Assembly: GCA_035636095.1 (NCBI GenBank)
Contig: DASPZU010000099.1
Span: 1 to 64,000 of the forward strand
Length of the DNA stretch: 64,000 nucleotides
Source: Gp7-AA10 sp035636095
Lineage (GTDB): Bacteria > Acidobacteriota > Thermoanaerobaculia > Gp7-AA8
Reading direction: 5' to 3'
Part shown: positions 42,538 through 50,250 of the stretch, one piece after another
Position numbering within the stretch: the stretch's first letter is position 1
Layout of the letters: each line of letters starts with the position of its first letter
Position numbers and translations under genes: made by a program
Notes under the pieces: model-generated
Databases searched by the model: none
Told to the model about the DNA's origin: nothing
The model's input: the letters and a program-made list of their open reading frames with translations, nothing else

Positions 42538-43116
42538 TCATTTGGCGGCCGCCCAGAGGTCGAGTCGCACCGGAACTTCGTCGTTGACGGTGACCAGAAT
42601 ATTTTTCGGAACGTGGATCCCGAAGTCGGGCATGTGGACCTGGAACAACGACGTCGCGTGAATGCGGCCGTCGGGAATCAGCACCACCCGGACCGGAATC
42701 GTCATCCGCTTCGTGACGCCGTGCAGCGAGAAGTCACCGGTGACTTTGATGTCGGCGGGCTGGTTCGGCGCGATCGAGGCCGGTGCCTCGACACTCACGG
42801 ACTTGAAACTCGAGGTCGGATACTTTCTCGTTTCCAGATACAGCTCGCGCATTTCACGGTTGCGCAGGCTGTTGGCCGTGTCGAGTGACGCCATGTCGAC
42901 CTTGATTTCGACGGTCGCGGCGGATGGATTCGCAGGATCAGCGACGATCGCGCCGGTCAGCTTGTTCGTCTTCCCGTCAAAGGCATCGTACGAATCCTCG
43001 GCATGAAACTCGGCCACGTTTTTGGCGTCGGGCTTGATTTCGTAGGAGCGCGACTCCGCAAAAAGAGAGGTAGCGGCCAGCAGCATCGCGCCGGCGAGTT
43101 GAAGTGCTTTCCGCAC
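42538..43116 (-). other. YceI-family periplasmic lipid-binding domain with probable internal start
   Basis: The GTG at 43116 would give MRKALQLAGAMLLAATSLFA, a complete signal peptide with ALFA-type cleavage site, followed by a YceI domain (YEIKPDAKNVAEFHAEDSYD, VDMASLDTANSLRNREMREL, VTGDFSLHGVTKRMTIPVRV). YceI proteins are lipocalin-like periplasmic carriers of isoprenoid lipids, induced by stress. As the C-terminal part of MutY this domain would be stuck in the cytoplasm, so independent translation from the GTG is more likely. No strong ribosome site is visible before it. Confidence 0.75.
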
Positions 43117-44022
43117 GAATGAAGGATGGGGGATGTTGTTCAGGTCTCTGGTGTCAATCCACGAACAGTTCGGGGTTTGTGGTTGACGATTGGCAGCAAA
43201 AACTTCGAACGTGATTCGTTGGTTCATGATCGTATGCCGAAAGGTACCAATGAAACGGCCTCGAACCGCGAGCCGGCGAACAAGAACAAACATCCCTCGC
43301 CGATCGCGCCGCATGAGAATTCGCCCCCGCCGATCGCGCAGGATGTACAACCGCCGTCGCAGCGTTCGTGATTCCGGTCGTTTGCGCGGCGCAAGCGCCG
43401 TTCGCCCCCGCGCGAAGGCGCGGCATTCGGTCCTCAGCGGGCAGCGATCACACCACGGATTTCTCGGGCGGCAGATCAGCGCGCCGATCTCCATGAGCGC
43501 CTGATTGAAAATCCGCGGCGAAGCTGACGCCCTCACCAGCGCCTCGGCGCGCCCCCACCGATTGCGATCGTTTCCGTAGAGCCGCGTGACGATGCGCGCG
43601 ATGTTGCCGTCGACGATCGGAGCCACGCGGTTGTAGGCGATCGACGCGATCGCGCCGGCTGTGTAACGGCCTATGCCCGGAATGGTCATGAGCGACCCAA
43701 CATCGTCCGGTAAGCGGCCCTCAAAGCGGTCCCGAACGGCGATCGCTCCGTCTCGAAGCATCCGCGCGCGACGGTAGTAGCCGAGGCCCGACCAGGCGGC
43801 CGTGACGTCATCGTGAGAGGCGGCAGCAAGATCCGCGATGGTAGGGAATCGGTCAAGGAATCTCTTGTAATAGCGCAGCACCACAGGCATTTGCGTCTGC
43901 TGCAACATCACTTCCGACAGCCAGACGCAATAGGGGTCGTAATGCGCGCGCCACGGGAGTTTGCGCTGATGTTTACGGAACCAGGCTTCCGATTTTCGAG
44001 CGATTTGCGCCGGAATTGGCAA
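42538..44022 (-). CDS. mutY: MutY adenine glycosylase in one continuous frame with a YceI domain
   Basis: Residues 1-303 are MutY, which removes adenine opposite 8-oxoguanine. QQTQMPVVLRYYKRF near 42, the helix-hairpin-helix LMTIPGIGRYTAGAIASIAY near 110, catalytic Asp in APIVDGNIARI near 138 and the 4Fe-4S loop CRPRNPWCDRCPLRTEC near 190 are present. A shortened NUDIX-like C-terminal domain ends in NIPHPSFVRKAL, the normal MutY terminus. There is no stop codon: the frame runs on through a signal peptide-like segment into a 170-residue YceI domain. Either it is a fusion, or the YceI gene starts at the internal GTG (43116). Confidence 0.85.
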   Translation of the reverse strand: MPIPAQIARKSEAWFRKHQRKLPWRAHYDPYCVWLSEVMLQQTQMPVVLRYYKRFLDRFPTIADLAAASHDDVTAAWSGLGYYRRARMLRDGAIAVRDRFEGRLPDDVGSLMTIPGIGRYTAGAIASIAYNRVAPIVDGNIARIVTRLYGNDRNRWGRAEALVRASASPRIFNQALMEIGALICRPRNPWCDRCPLRTECRAFARGRTALAPRKRPESRTLRRRLYILRDRRGRILMRRDRRGMFVLVRRLAVRGRFIGTFRHTIMNQRITFEVFAANRQPQTPNCSWIDTRDLNNIPHPSFVRKALQLAGAMLLAATSLFAESRSYEIKPDAKNVAEFHAEDSYDAFDGKTNKLTGAIVADPANPSAATVEIKVDMASLDTANSLRNREMRELYLETRKYPTSSFKSVSVEAPASIAPNQPADIKVTGDFSLHGVTKRMTIPVRVVLIPDGRIHATSLFQVHMPDFGIHVPKNILVTVNDEVPVRLDLWAAAK

Positions 44023-44063
44023 CGCGGTTGTATTGTAGTATTTCTGCCGCAGGGCGACACTCC

Positions 44064-44858
44064 ATGGAAGATCAAGCGCAGTCGATCCAGCCGGACGTCG
44101 AGCAGGGCAAGTACGTCTACTGCATCATCAAGACCGATACCCCGCGGGAGTTCGGCTCGGTCGGCATCGGCGGACGTGGCGACCGCGTCTATACCGTTCA
44201 CTATAAAGAGTTCGCGGCCGTCGTCTCGAACTGCCCCCTGATCGTGTTCGATCCAACGCGCGAAAACGCGCTGGCGCACGAACACGTGAACGAGGTGGTC
44301 ATGAAGGATTTCACAGTCCTTCCGATGAGCTTCGGCACGGTCTTCCGCACCGAGAACGACATCAAAGAGTTTCTCAAGGGCACGTACGACGCGCTCAGCG
44401 ACGTGCTGCAGAAGATGGACGGCAAGATCGAGTTCGGTCTCAAGGTCAACTGGGACAAAGATCAGGTCATCAAGGACATCGAAAATGAGAACGAGGAAAT
44501 CCGGCGCCTGAAGGAAGAGATCCAGTCGAACACGTCGACCTCGACCTATTTCTCGCGCATGCAGCTCGGCCGGGTGGTGGAATCGGCGCTGCAGGCCAAG
44601 GCCGACGCCTACGTCAGCGAGATCTACGAGGCGCTGCGCGACGCCGCCATTGCGTCGCGTTCCAACAAGCCCATCGGCGACAAGATGATCATGAACGCCG
44701 CCTTCCTCGTGGAGCGCGAGAAGACCAAGGCCTTCGACGATCAGATCTCCGAAATCGCTAAGAAATATGAGAACAAATTATCGTTCTTATATACCGGCCC
44801 CTGGCCGCCGTATAACTTTGTCAACATTCGATTGAAGTTGGAGAGAGCGGAGCGGTAG
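44064..44858 (+). CDS. gvpL: Gas vesicle protein GvpL/GvpF (first copy)
   Basis: The GvpL/GvpF family is recognised from GKYVYCIIKTDTPREFGSVG at the start, YTVHYKEFAAVVSNCPL near 43, VMKDFTVLPMSFGTVF near 79 and the hallmark C-terminus LYTGPWPPYNFVNIRLK. These proteins are minor structural or assembly factors that bind GvpA during vesicle formation. Length is 264 residues from the ATG at 44064; a longer frame from 44016 lies in the mutY promoter region. Codons at 44757-44803 are AT-rich (AAA TAT GAG AAC AAA TTA) just before the hallmark. GvpF and GvpL cannot be told apart reliably. Confidence 0.9.
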   Translation: MEDQAQSIQPDVEQGKYVYCIIKTDTPREFGSVGIGGRGDRVYTVHYKEFAAVVSNCPLIVFDPTRENALAHEHVNEVVMKDFTVLPMSFGTVFRTENDIKEFLKGTYDALSDVLQKMDGKIEFGLKVNWDKDQVIKDIENENEEIRRLKEEIQSNTSTSTYFSRMQLGRVVESALQAKADAYVSEIYEALRDAAIASRSNKPIGDKMIMNAAFLVEREKTKAFDDQISEIAKKYENKLSFLYTGPWPPYNFVNIRLKLERAER

Positions 44859-44928
44859 CGCGGTTACGGGGTTGCGAGGTCTCGCAGTCCCGCCCCGCCG
44901 AGACCGCGTAACCGCGAGACCTCGCAAC
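44859..44928. repeat. Palindromic repeat, GCGAGGTCTCGC family, copy 2
   Basis: Arms CGCGGTTACGGGGTTGCGAG / GGTCTCGC and CCGAGACCGCGTAACCGCGAG / ACCTCGCAACC are inverted copies around TCCCGCCCCGC. It fills the gap between gvpL and gvpG exactly, ending 1 bp before the gvpG ATG. Confidence 0.78.
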
Positions 44929-44929
44929 C

Positions 44930-45250
44930 ATGTTTCTCATCGACGACATCCTCCTTCTTCCCATCAAGCTGCCGGTCGCGGGCTTCACGTGGGTCCTGCG
45001 TCAGATCCAGACGATGGCCGACGAGGAATTGCTCAACGATCAGCCCTGGAAAGAGCGGCTGATCGAATTGCAGATGATGTTGGAAGTCGGCGACATCACC
45101 GAGGAGCAGTACAAAGAGGAGGAGGCGAAGGTGTTCGCCGCGCTGCGCGACATCCGCGCGCGCAAAGAGGGGATGGCGCGGCAAAACGCGGCCGACCGCG
45201 GTGAAGAGAGCGAAGGAATCGGAATCTACACCGGGTATGGAAAGGGATGA
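44930..45250 (+). CDS. gvpG: Gas vesicle protein GvpG
   Basis: GvpG is a small helical assembly protein found beside gvpF/L in nearly all gas vesicle clusters. The start MFLIDDILLLPIKLPVAGFT followed by WVLRQIQTMADEELLND and the coiled coil VGDITEEQYKEEEAKVFAAL are diagnostic. Length 106 residues is slightly longer than usual (80-90), with a tail IGIYTGYGKG. Because the preceding repeat reaches the ATG, no Shine-Dalgarno is seen and translation may depend on the repeat hairpin or coupling. Confidence 0.92.
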   Translation: MFLIDDILLLPIKLPVAGFTWVLRQIQTMADEELLNDQPWKERLIELQMMLEVGDITEEQYKEEEAKVFAALRDIRARKEGMARQNAADRGEESEGIGIYTGYGKG

Positions 45251-45319
45251 GGGCGGAGGGATGAGGGATGACTTCGGTCTCTCCTGATTCATCCCTCAGC
45301 CCTCATCCCTCAGCCCTTC
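45241..45319. repeat. Inverted repeat of GGGATGAGGG units at the start of the first ATPase gene
   Basis: GGGATGAGGGCGGAGGGATG and AGGGATG on the left are inverted in CATCCCTCAGCCCTCATCCC / TCAGCCC on the right. It begins in the last codons of gvpG and encodes the first residues of the ArsA-like protein (MTSVSPDSSLSPHPSALR). The same unit forms the tandem array at 49958. Confidence 0.75.
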
Positions 45320-46206
45320 GCGACGCTCTTGATGATCTCGAGGGCCGCCGCATCCTCCTGTTCGGCGGCAAGGGCGGAGTCGGGAAAACAACGATCTCGA
45401 TCGCCGCCGCGCTGCATTTCAGCCGCTCCCGAAAAACAATCCTCTTCACGACCGATCCGGCCTCGAACCTGGAAGACTTTTTCGGCACGCAGCACGCGGC
45501 ACGCGGCACCTTGTCGATTGAGCCTCTGCACGCGGAACAGCTCTACGCGAAATTTCTGGACGACAACCTCGCAAACTTCCTGGAGCTGGGCGATCGCGGC
45601 ACGTATCTCGATAAGGAGGAGTTGCGCCGATTCTTCGAGCTCTCGCTTCCGGGCGTGGACGAGTTGATGGCCTGGATGCGGATCGGCGAGCTGGCCGAGG
45701 CGAACGCAGACGCCCTGGTGCTGGTCGACACCGCGCCGACAGGACATACGCTGCGAATGCTCGACGCGGCGGAGCACTTCCGCCGGTTCGCCGCCGCCCT
45801 CGACTCGATGCAGGAGAAACGCCGCGACATGGTCCGCCAGCTCACGCGAAAGAACGTTCGCGATGCCATCGATGACTTCATCGCTGACTTCGAAGCGCGC
45901 GCGGGCCGTCGACGCGAAATGCTCACCGACGCCAGGCGCAGCGCATTCGTTCCCGTGACGCTGTCGGAGACCTGGGTCGTCGAGCAGAGCAGGCGGCTGA
46001 TCGAAGAAGTACGCGCCGACGGAATCGACGTGCCGATGGTCATTCTCAATCGCACGGCGCCCGAATGCGACTGCGCGCGATGTCGCGAGCAGGCCAGGCG
46101 CGATCGCGCCGCCACTCAGGCCTTGGCACCGATGCGGGTCATCGAGGCGCGGCGGGCATGCATTCCACTCGACTCGCCGGAGAGGATCGCGCAGTGGAGC
46201 GCCTGA
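45268..46206 (+). CDS. ArsA/Get3-family ATPase in the gas vesicle cluster (first copy)
   Basis: The deviant P-loop FGGKGGVGKTTISIAAAL lies near residue 32, the DPA switch in TTDPASNLEDFFG near 63 and switch II in VLVDTAPTGHTLRMLD near 153. NRTAPECDCARCREQARRD near 260 gives a cysteine cluster like the Get3 zinc site. The family includes arsenite pump ATPases and the Get3 tail-anchored protein chaperone; no arsB-type gene adjoins. By position, a role as a dimeric chaperone for hydrophobic Gvp proteins is possible. The first 20 residues are encoded by a repeat and look non-native. Confidence 0.88.
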   Translation: MTSVSPDSSLSPHPSALRDALDDLEGRRILLFGGKGGVGKTTISIAAALHFSRSRKTILFTTDPASNLEDFFGTQHAARGTLSIEPLHAEQLYAKFLDDNLANFLELGDRGTYLDKEELRRFFELSLPGVDELMAWMRIGELAEANADALVLVDTAPTGHTLRMLDAAEHFRRFAAALDSMQEKRRDMVRQLTRKNVRDAIDDFIADFEARAGRRREMLTDARRSAFVPVTLSETWVVEQSRRLIEEVRADGIDVPMVILNRTAPECDCARCREQARRDRAATQALAPMRVIEARRACIPLDSPERIAQWSA

Positions 46207-47054
46207 CGTTTTTCGCAGGCAAGGGCGGCGTCGGCAAGACCACCTGTGCCGCCGCCATGGCTCTGCAGATCGCGAAGGAAATGCGATGCACCGCCATCTC
46301 AGTCGATCCGGCCCACACGCTGCGCGACGTTTTCGCGCGCGAGAAGCCGCCCCGAAATCTGAAAATAGAAACGATAAATACTCGTGATAAATGGTTACAA
46401 TTCCGTGAGTCGCTCGGCGAAGAAATCGAACGGGCGATGCGCGCCCTCGCGCCCAAGGGCATGACCATCGCCTACGACGGCGAGGCCATGCAGAAGCTGG
46501 TGGAAATCGCGCCGCCCGGCGCGGACGAGCTGTTCGCGATCACCCGGTTGGCGGACCTCATTGCCGATCGGTCGCAGGAGGCCATCATCGTCGACACCGC
46601 CCCCACCGGTCATTTCCTGCGCCTCATCGATCTGCCCAAGACGGCCGGCGAGTGGGTCAAGGAGTTCATGCGGATCCTGCTCCGCTACCGGGAACTCATC
46701 CCTCCCGGCTCCCTCGGCGAAGAGCTGATCCGCGCCTCGCGCGCGCTGCATCTGGTCGACGAAACCTTGCGGTCGAAGGAGTGCGGCGTCATCGTGGTCA
46801 CGCGTCCCGAGCGCATCGTGATCGCGGAGACGAAGCGCCTCATCGCGTCGATCGCGGAGCGCGGCATGCACGTGACGCGCGTGATCGCGAACTACGTCGC
46901 GCCGCAAACGGACTGCTCCTGCGATCGCTCGATGCGGACTCACGAGCTCGACGCGCTGAAGCAGCTCGGCGCGCAACCGACGATCATCGAACGCCGCGAC
47001 GCGCCGCCGACCGCACTCAGCGAGCTGGCAGCGCTAGCTGTGGAGCGCCGCTGA
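46194..47054 (+). CDS. ArsA/Get3-family ATPase in the gas vesicle cluster (second copy)
   Basis: The GTG at 46194 follows GGAGAGGA and gives MERLTFFAGKGGVGKTTCAA, the canonical ArsA start with the deviant P-loop at residue 9. ISVDPAHTLRDVF near 38 is switch I and IIVDTAPTGHFLRLIDLP near 135 switch II. NYVAPQTDCSCDRSMRTHE near 240 supplies a short Cys cluster. It overlaps the first ATPase by 13 bp, so the two subunits are made together and may form a heterodimer like the two halves of ArsA. Length 286 residues. AT-rich codons occur at 46358-46408. Confidence 0.9.
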   Translation: MERLTFFAGKGGVGKTTCAAAMALQIAKEMRCTAISVDPAHTLRDVFAREKPPRNLKIETINTRDKWLQFRESLGEEIERAMRALAPKGMTIAYDGEAMQKLVEIAPPGADELFAITRLADLIADRSQEAIIVDTAPTGHFLRLIDLPKTAGEWVKEFMRILLRYRELIPPGSLGEELIRASRALHLVDETLRSKECGVIVVTRPERIVIAETKRLIASIAERGMHVTRVIANYVAPQTDCSCDRSMRTHELDALKQLGAQPTIIERRDAPPTALSELAALAVERR

Positions 47055-47099
47055 CCTCAGCGGCGCGCGCCGCCGTGGTCGGCGGCGCCCCACTGAGAC
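47055..47099. repeat. GC hairpin between the second ATPase and the convergent secreted protein gene
   Basis: A 9-bp stem GCGCCGCCG/CGGCGGCGC with a TGGT loop (47067-47088) lies inside longer flanking CTCAG...CTGAG arms. It starts at the ATPase stop and can act as a two-way terminator. Its GGCGGCG core is shared with the repeat coded in the M50 gene at 55553. Confidence 0.6.
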
Positions 47100-47111
47100 G
47101 CTCGGCATGAC

Positions 47112-49160
47112 CTACCGGGCTGTTCGGCGGCGTTGTTCGCTGATCGGAAGGACGTACGCGCGGAGGCTGCCTCCATATCCTTCATCACCCGTCGCGCGAA
47201 CGTAGGTCAGCGCAACCCCGGTCGGAGTCTTGGCGAGCGATGGTGTGTCGGCCGGTGTCGGGTGCGGAAGCGGCTCGAACCTGTTCACGAGCCTTCCATC
47301 GACGAGGAAGGCGGCCCAGATCATGTTGCGCTGAAATCCGGTCGATTCAGTTCCGACGACCAGAAATCCGTCTCCGAGCTGCTCGATGTCTCCCAAGCCG
47401 ATATTTGCCCCCAGGTCGAGCGTGCCTGTGCCGAGAAAGTCGACGAGCACGTGGCTTGCCGTTCTGGCGGCAACCGCGCTGCCCGCAATTCGCGGAAAGT
47501 AGAGCATCGGCAGCGGCGTGGTCGGATTGAGAACGACTCCGGACGACGTGACGCGGACGGCTGACATGCCGAGCTGCGTCCCACGGCCGGAACCGGTCTG
47601 TTTTTGCCACGCGACGAGATAGCTCTCGCCTTCGATTCCCACGTCGGGAACGAACGCCAGGCCGGTATCGCCGTCGGAGATTCTGAGAAAGGCGGGATCG
47701 AGAATTGCGCCCTCGCGCGAAATTCGCGTGCCGCGCACGGAATATGTGTTCTCCGTCCAAACGAGCAGCGCCTGATTGCCGTCGCTCGCCAGGCGAGGAG
47801 GCCAGGGCTGTGCGGTCGTCGAAACGAGCGTGGGGGCCGCATCGAGTGTTCCGTCGGGAAAGACGCGACGAATCATCAGGTGAGCGACCCCGCTGCTGAC
47901 TTCGAGGTACGCGACGACGAATCCGTTGCCGAGGGGAGCGACTGCCGGCGCAGTGAGGTACTGGTGAGAATCGAGCAGGATTCCTCGGCCGTCGAGATGT
48001 TTTCTGCCCTGCGGATCGATTCGTGCGGCAAAAAGCCGCGCAGGAAATTCCAGCCACGCGGCAAACAGGAGCGGGCCGTTGCTCGCGACCTGAGGCAAGA
48101 GCTGGCCGGTGGCCATTTGACCGATGTTGATCGCGTCGCTCACATGGATCGTCGACGTTGCATCGACGAGATATCCGCCGAGAACACCGCCGTAGGTCGT
48201 GCTCGTCGCGAGCAAGGCTCGTGTTCCGATCGCGGCCAGATCCGAAATCGCGCCGCTGATCGGTCCCTGCTGGACGAGCAGCCGTCGGTCGCGGCCAACG
48301 AGCATCAGTGACCAACTGCGCTGAGAGTGATCGGCAAAGAAGAGCAGCGCTCCCGATGGCGTGGCAACCGCTTTCTGAAGCTCGAGCGTGCCGGCGGCAA
48401 TCACTTCCTGATCGGAACCCGGCGCGCCGGTCGCGTCGGTGATCACGCGATGCAAGACGCCGTTGTACTCCCAGAACACCACGCGGCCGATCGCCGCAAG
48501 CCGCGGATAAGTGACTTCTGACGTCGTCTGCGTCCACGGCTCCAACGTCCCCGACATGTTGACCCGCCGAGCCCAGATGGTCGCGCCCTTGTCCGGATGG
48601 TTGTCGTCGACGTTCCTCTGCGCGAAAACGATGAAGCCGTCGCCGTCCGCCGTTGCATCCGTGATCCAGTGCCCGATCTCCAATCGGTCGCTGACCCGCT
48701 GACCATTTGCATCGAAGAGATATCCGGCGAGACCCGCATCCAGATAGTGGATGACGACCAGAAAACGGTTTCCGTTCCATACGACCGATAGCGGACCGCT
48801 CGGGCGGCCTTCACCGGTGAGCAGAGTTGGCCGCGCGACATTTCCATCCTTGTCGATCATCGCGGTGTAGGCAGCATTCGAATCGAGCCAGGCGATGAGA
48901 GTGCCGTTCGCGCCGCCGGCAACCGCCGGCAGTCCTCCGGTCAACGACACTGTTACCGGCCCGCGAACAAGCGTGCCGTTTAGATCGGTGATCGAAGCGA
49001 ACACGCCGCCGTTGCCGCCCCACGCGGTGATGAAGCGATCGCCACTTGCTGCTACACGCGCCGACGCCACCGGCTGCGGCTCGAACGTCGGATCGCTGAC
49101 CGCGATCTCCTGCGCTGATGCAGAGGCTGCCACTAGTAACAGAATGACGAGTCGGGTCAT
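47112..49160 (-). CDS. Large secreted propeller-like protein embedded in the gas vesicle cluster
   Basis: MTRLVILLLVAASASAQEIA is a signal peptide; the ATG at 49160 is chosen over a TTG at 49181. The remaining 660 residues are repeating beta strands with W at regular spacing: GDRFITAWGGNGGVFASIT, ANGTLIAWLDSNAAYTAMID, GNQALLVWTENTYSVRGTRI, GESYLVAWQKQTGSGRGTQL. This matches secreted multi-blade propellers common in Acidobacteriota and Myxococcota. It has no evident link to gas vesicles; its opposite strand and its position split the gvp operon into two transcripts. It is divergent to the second gvpF/L with 47 bp between starts. Confidence 0.75.
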   Translation of the reverse strand: MTRLVILLLVAASASAQEIAVSDPTFEPQPVASARVAASGDRFITAWGGNGGVFASITDLNGTLVRGPVTVSLTGGLPAVAGGANGTLIAWLDSNAAYTAMIDKDGNVARPTLLTGEGRPSGPLSVVWNGNRFLVVIHYLDAGLAGYLFDANGQRVSDRLEIGHWITDATADGDGFIVFAQRNVDDNHPDKGATIWARRVNMSGTLEPWTQTTSEVTYPRLAAIGRVVFWEYNGVLHRVITDATGAPGSDQEVIAAGTLELQKAVATPSGALLFFADHSQRSWSLMLVGRDRRLLVQQGPISGAISDLAAIGTRALLATSTTYGGVLGGYLVDATSTIHVSDAINIGQMATGQLLPQVASNGPLLFAAWLEFPARLFAARIDPQGRKHLDGRGILLDSHQYLTAPAVAPLGNGFVVAYLEVSSGVAHLMIRRVFPDGTLDAAPTLVSTTAQPWPPRLASDGNQALLVWTENTYSVRGTRISREGAILDPAFLRISDGDTGLAFVPDVGIEGESYLVAWQKQTGSGRGTQLGMSAVRVTSSGVVLNPTTPLPMLYFPRIAGSAVAARTASHVLVDFLGTGTLDLGANIGLGDIEQLGDGFLVVGTESTGFQRNMIWAAFLVDGRLVNRFEPLPHPTPADTPSLAKTPTGVALTYVRATGDEGYGGSLRAYVLPISEQRRRTAR

Positions 49161-49207
49161 GCTCAAATAACTACGATGCAAGAATCGTCGTCGTCTAAAC
49201 TCACGCC

Positions 49208-49978
49208 GTGCCGCAGGTCCTCTATGTCTATGCCATCGGGCGGGCGGGACATCCGGTGCCGGACGCCGTCGAGGTCAAGGCGCTCGACGCCGATGGGCTC
49301 ACTGCGTTTTATGCCGCGGTTGACGGTGTGGAGTATTCGCAGGCGGTGATCGACGCCCGCTCGAAGGACCTCGAATGGCTCGGCGCGATCGGCTATCGGC
49401 ATCAGTCGGTGATGTCGGCGTTGATGCGCGGCGGCACCGTCATTCCGCTTCGGGCCTTCACGCTCTTCGCGAACGAAACTTCGCTAAGTGATCACCTCAG
49501 GAAGGAGCGCGACAATTTCACGCGCATCCTCGATCGCCTCGACGGCAAGCAGGAATGGACGCTGCGCATCGAGTTCCGTCCGGAGCAGTGGAATGACGCA
49601 CTGGTCCATCGCTTCGATTCGCTACAGAAACTGGCCGACGACATCAAAGGGGCCGCCGAAGGGAAGGCTTACCTTCTGCGCAAGAAGCTCGACGACGAAA
49701 AAAAGCGCGTCTCGCGCGATGCCGAAGAGCAGGTTGTGGCGGAGGTGGAGGAGACGGTGATGAAGAAACTCGCCTGCGACACCGTTTCCGAATCGCGGCT
49801 GCAGCGCGGGGGTGCGTTTCCGCAGATCAACGTTCTGATCAACCGCGATGAGGAAGCGCGTTTGCAGGAGTTGAGCGAGGAGTTGACCCGCCGCTACGAG
49901 CCGGAGGGCGTGACGCTCGCGCTCACCGGTCCGTGGCCGCCGTATAGCTTCGCTGGAGGGATGAGGGATGAGGGATGA
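49208..49978 (+). CDS. gvpF: Gas vesicle protein GvpL/GvpF (second copy)
   Basis: VLYVYAIGRAGHPVPDAVEV starts the GvpL/F fold, followed by YRHQSVMSALMRGGTVIPLR near 62, SRDAEEQVVAEVEETVMKKL near 165 and the hallmark LALTGPWPPYSFAGG near 240. It starts with GTG at 49208. The last residues (GMRDEG) and the stop come from the first two units of the ATGAGGG array that follows, so the native end, expected shortly after SFAG, was replaced. It opens the second gas vesicle transcript. Confidence 0.9.
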   Translation: MPQVLYVYAIGRAGHPVPDAVEVKALDADGLTAFYAAVDGVEYSQAVIDARSKDLEWLGAIGYRHQSVMSALMRGGTVIPLRAFTLFANETSLSDHLRKERDNFTRILDRLDGKQEWTLRIEFRPEQWNDALVHRFDSLQKLADDIKGAAEGKAYLLRKKLDDEKKRVSRDAEEQVVAEVEETVMKKLACDTVSESRLQRGGAFPQINVLINRDEEARLQELSEELTRRYEPEGVTLALTGPWPPYSFAGGMRDEG

Positions 49979-50064
49979 GGGATGAGGGATGAGGGATGAG
50001 GGATGAGGGATGAGGGATGAGAGACGAACGATAATCAGCCCTCATCCCTCCGCCCTCATCCCTA
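49958..50064. repeat. Tandem array of the 7-mer ATGAGGG with inverted partner
   Basis: Eight perfect ATGAGGG units run from 49961 to 50016, then a degenerate ATGAGAG. After 18 bases comes an inverted partner (AGCCCTCATCCCTCCGCCC, TCATCCCTA). The array can pair with the partner to form a long hairpin. It overlaps the gvpF/L stop and ends 9 bp before the next gvp start. The same unit occurs at 45241. Confidence 0.85.
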
Positions 50065-50073
50065 GGTATTGAA

Positions 50074-50250
50074 ATGGCTGACCAATCGCAAGAAATCACG
50101 CTCCTCGAAACGCTCGATCATCTTCTCGATCGCGGCGTTGTCATCGCCGGCGAGGCAGTCATCTCCATCGGCGACGTCGATCTTCTCTACCTGGGGCTCA
50201 ACGTGGTCCTCGCCAATGTCGATGCGCTCGCTCGCACGAGTCAGAAATGA
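50074..50250 (+). CDS. Short GvpA-superfamily protein (GvpM/GvpS type), 58 residues
   Basis: The frame encodes MADQSQEITLLETLDHLLDR, GVVIAGEAVISIGDVDLLYL and GLNVVLANVDALARTSQK. The DLLYLGLNVVL segment matches GvpM and GvpS, minor GvpA paralogues that cap or nucleate vesicles and that typically read DLVYLGL at this point. Length is shorter than the usual 80-90, lacking the C-terminal tail. It overlaps the next gvp gene by 4 bp (ATGA). Because it is under 60 residues it is easily missed by ORF callers. Confidence 0.85.
   Translation: MADQSQEITLLETLDHLLDRGVVIAGEAVISIGDVDLLYLGLNVVLANVDALARTSQK

Noticed and set aside
47347..48780. 477-codon minus-strand frame
   Set aside because: It is a shifted reading of the secreted propeller gene on the same strand.
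49961..50016. Possible CRISPR array
   Set aside because: Units are 7-bp direct tandem copies without spacers, and no cas genes are present.
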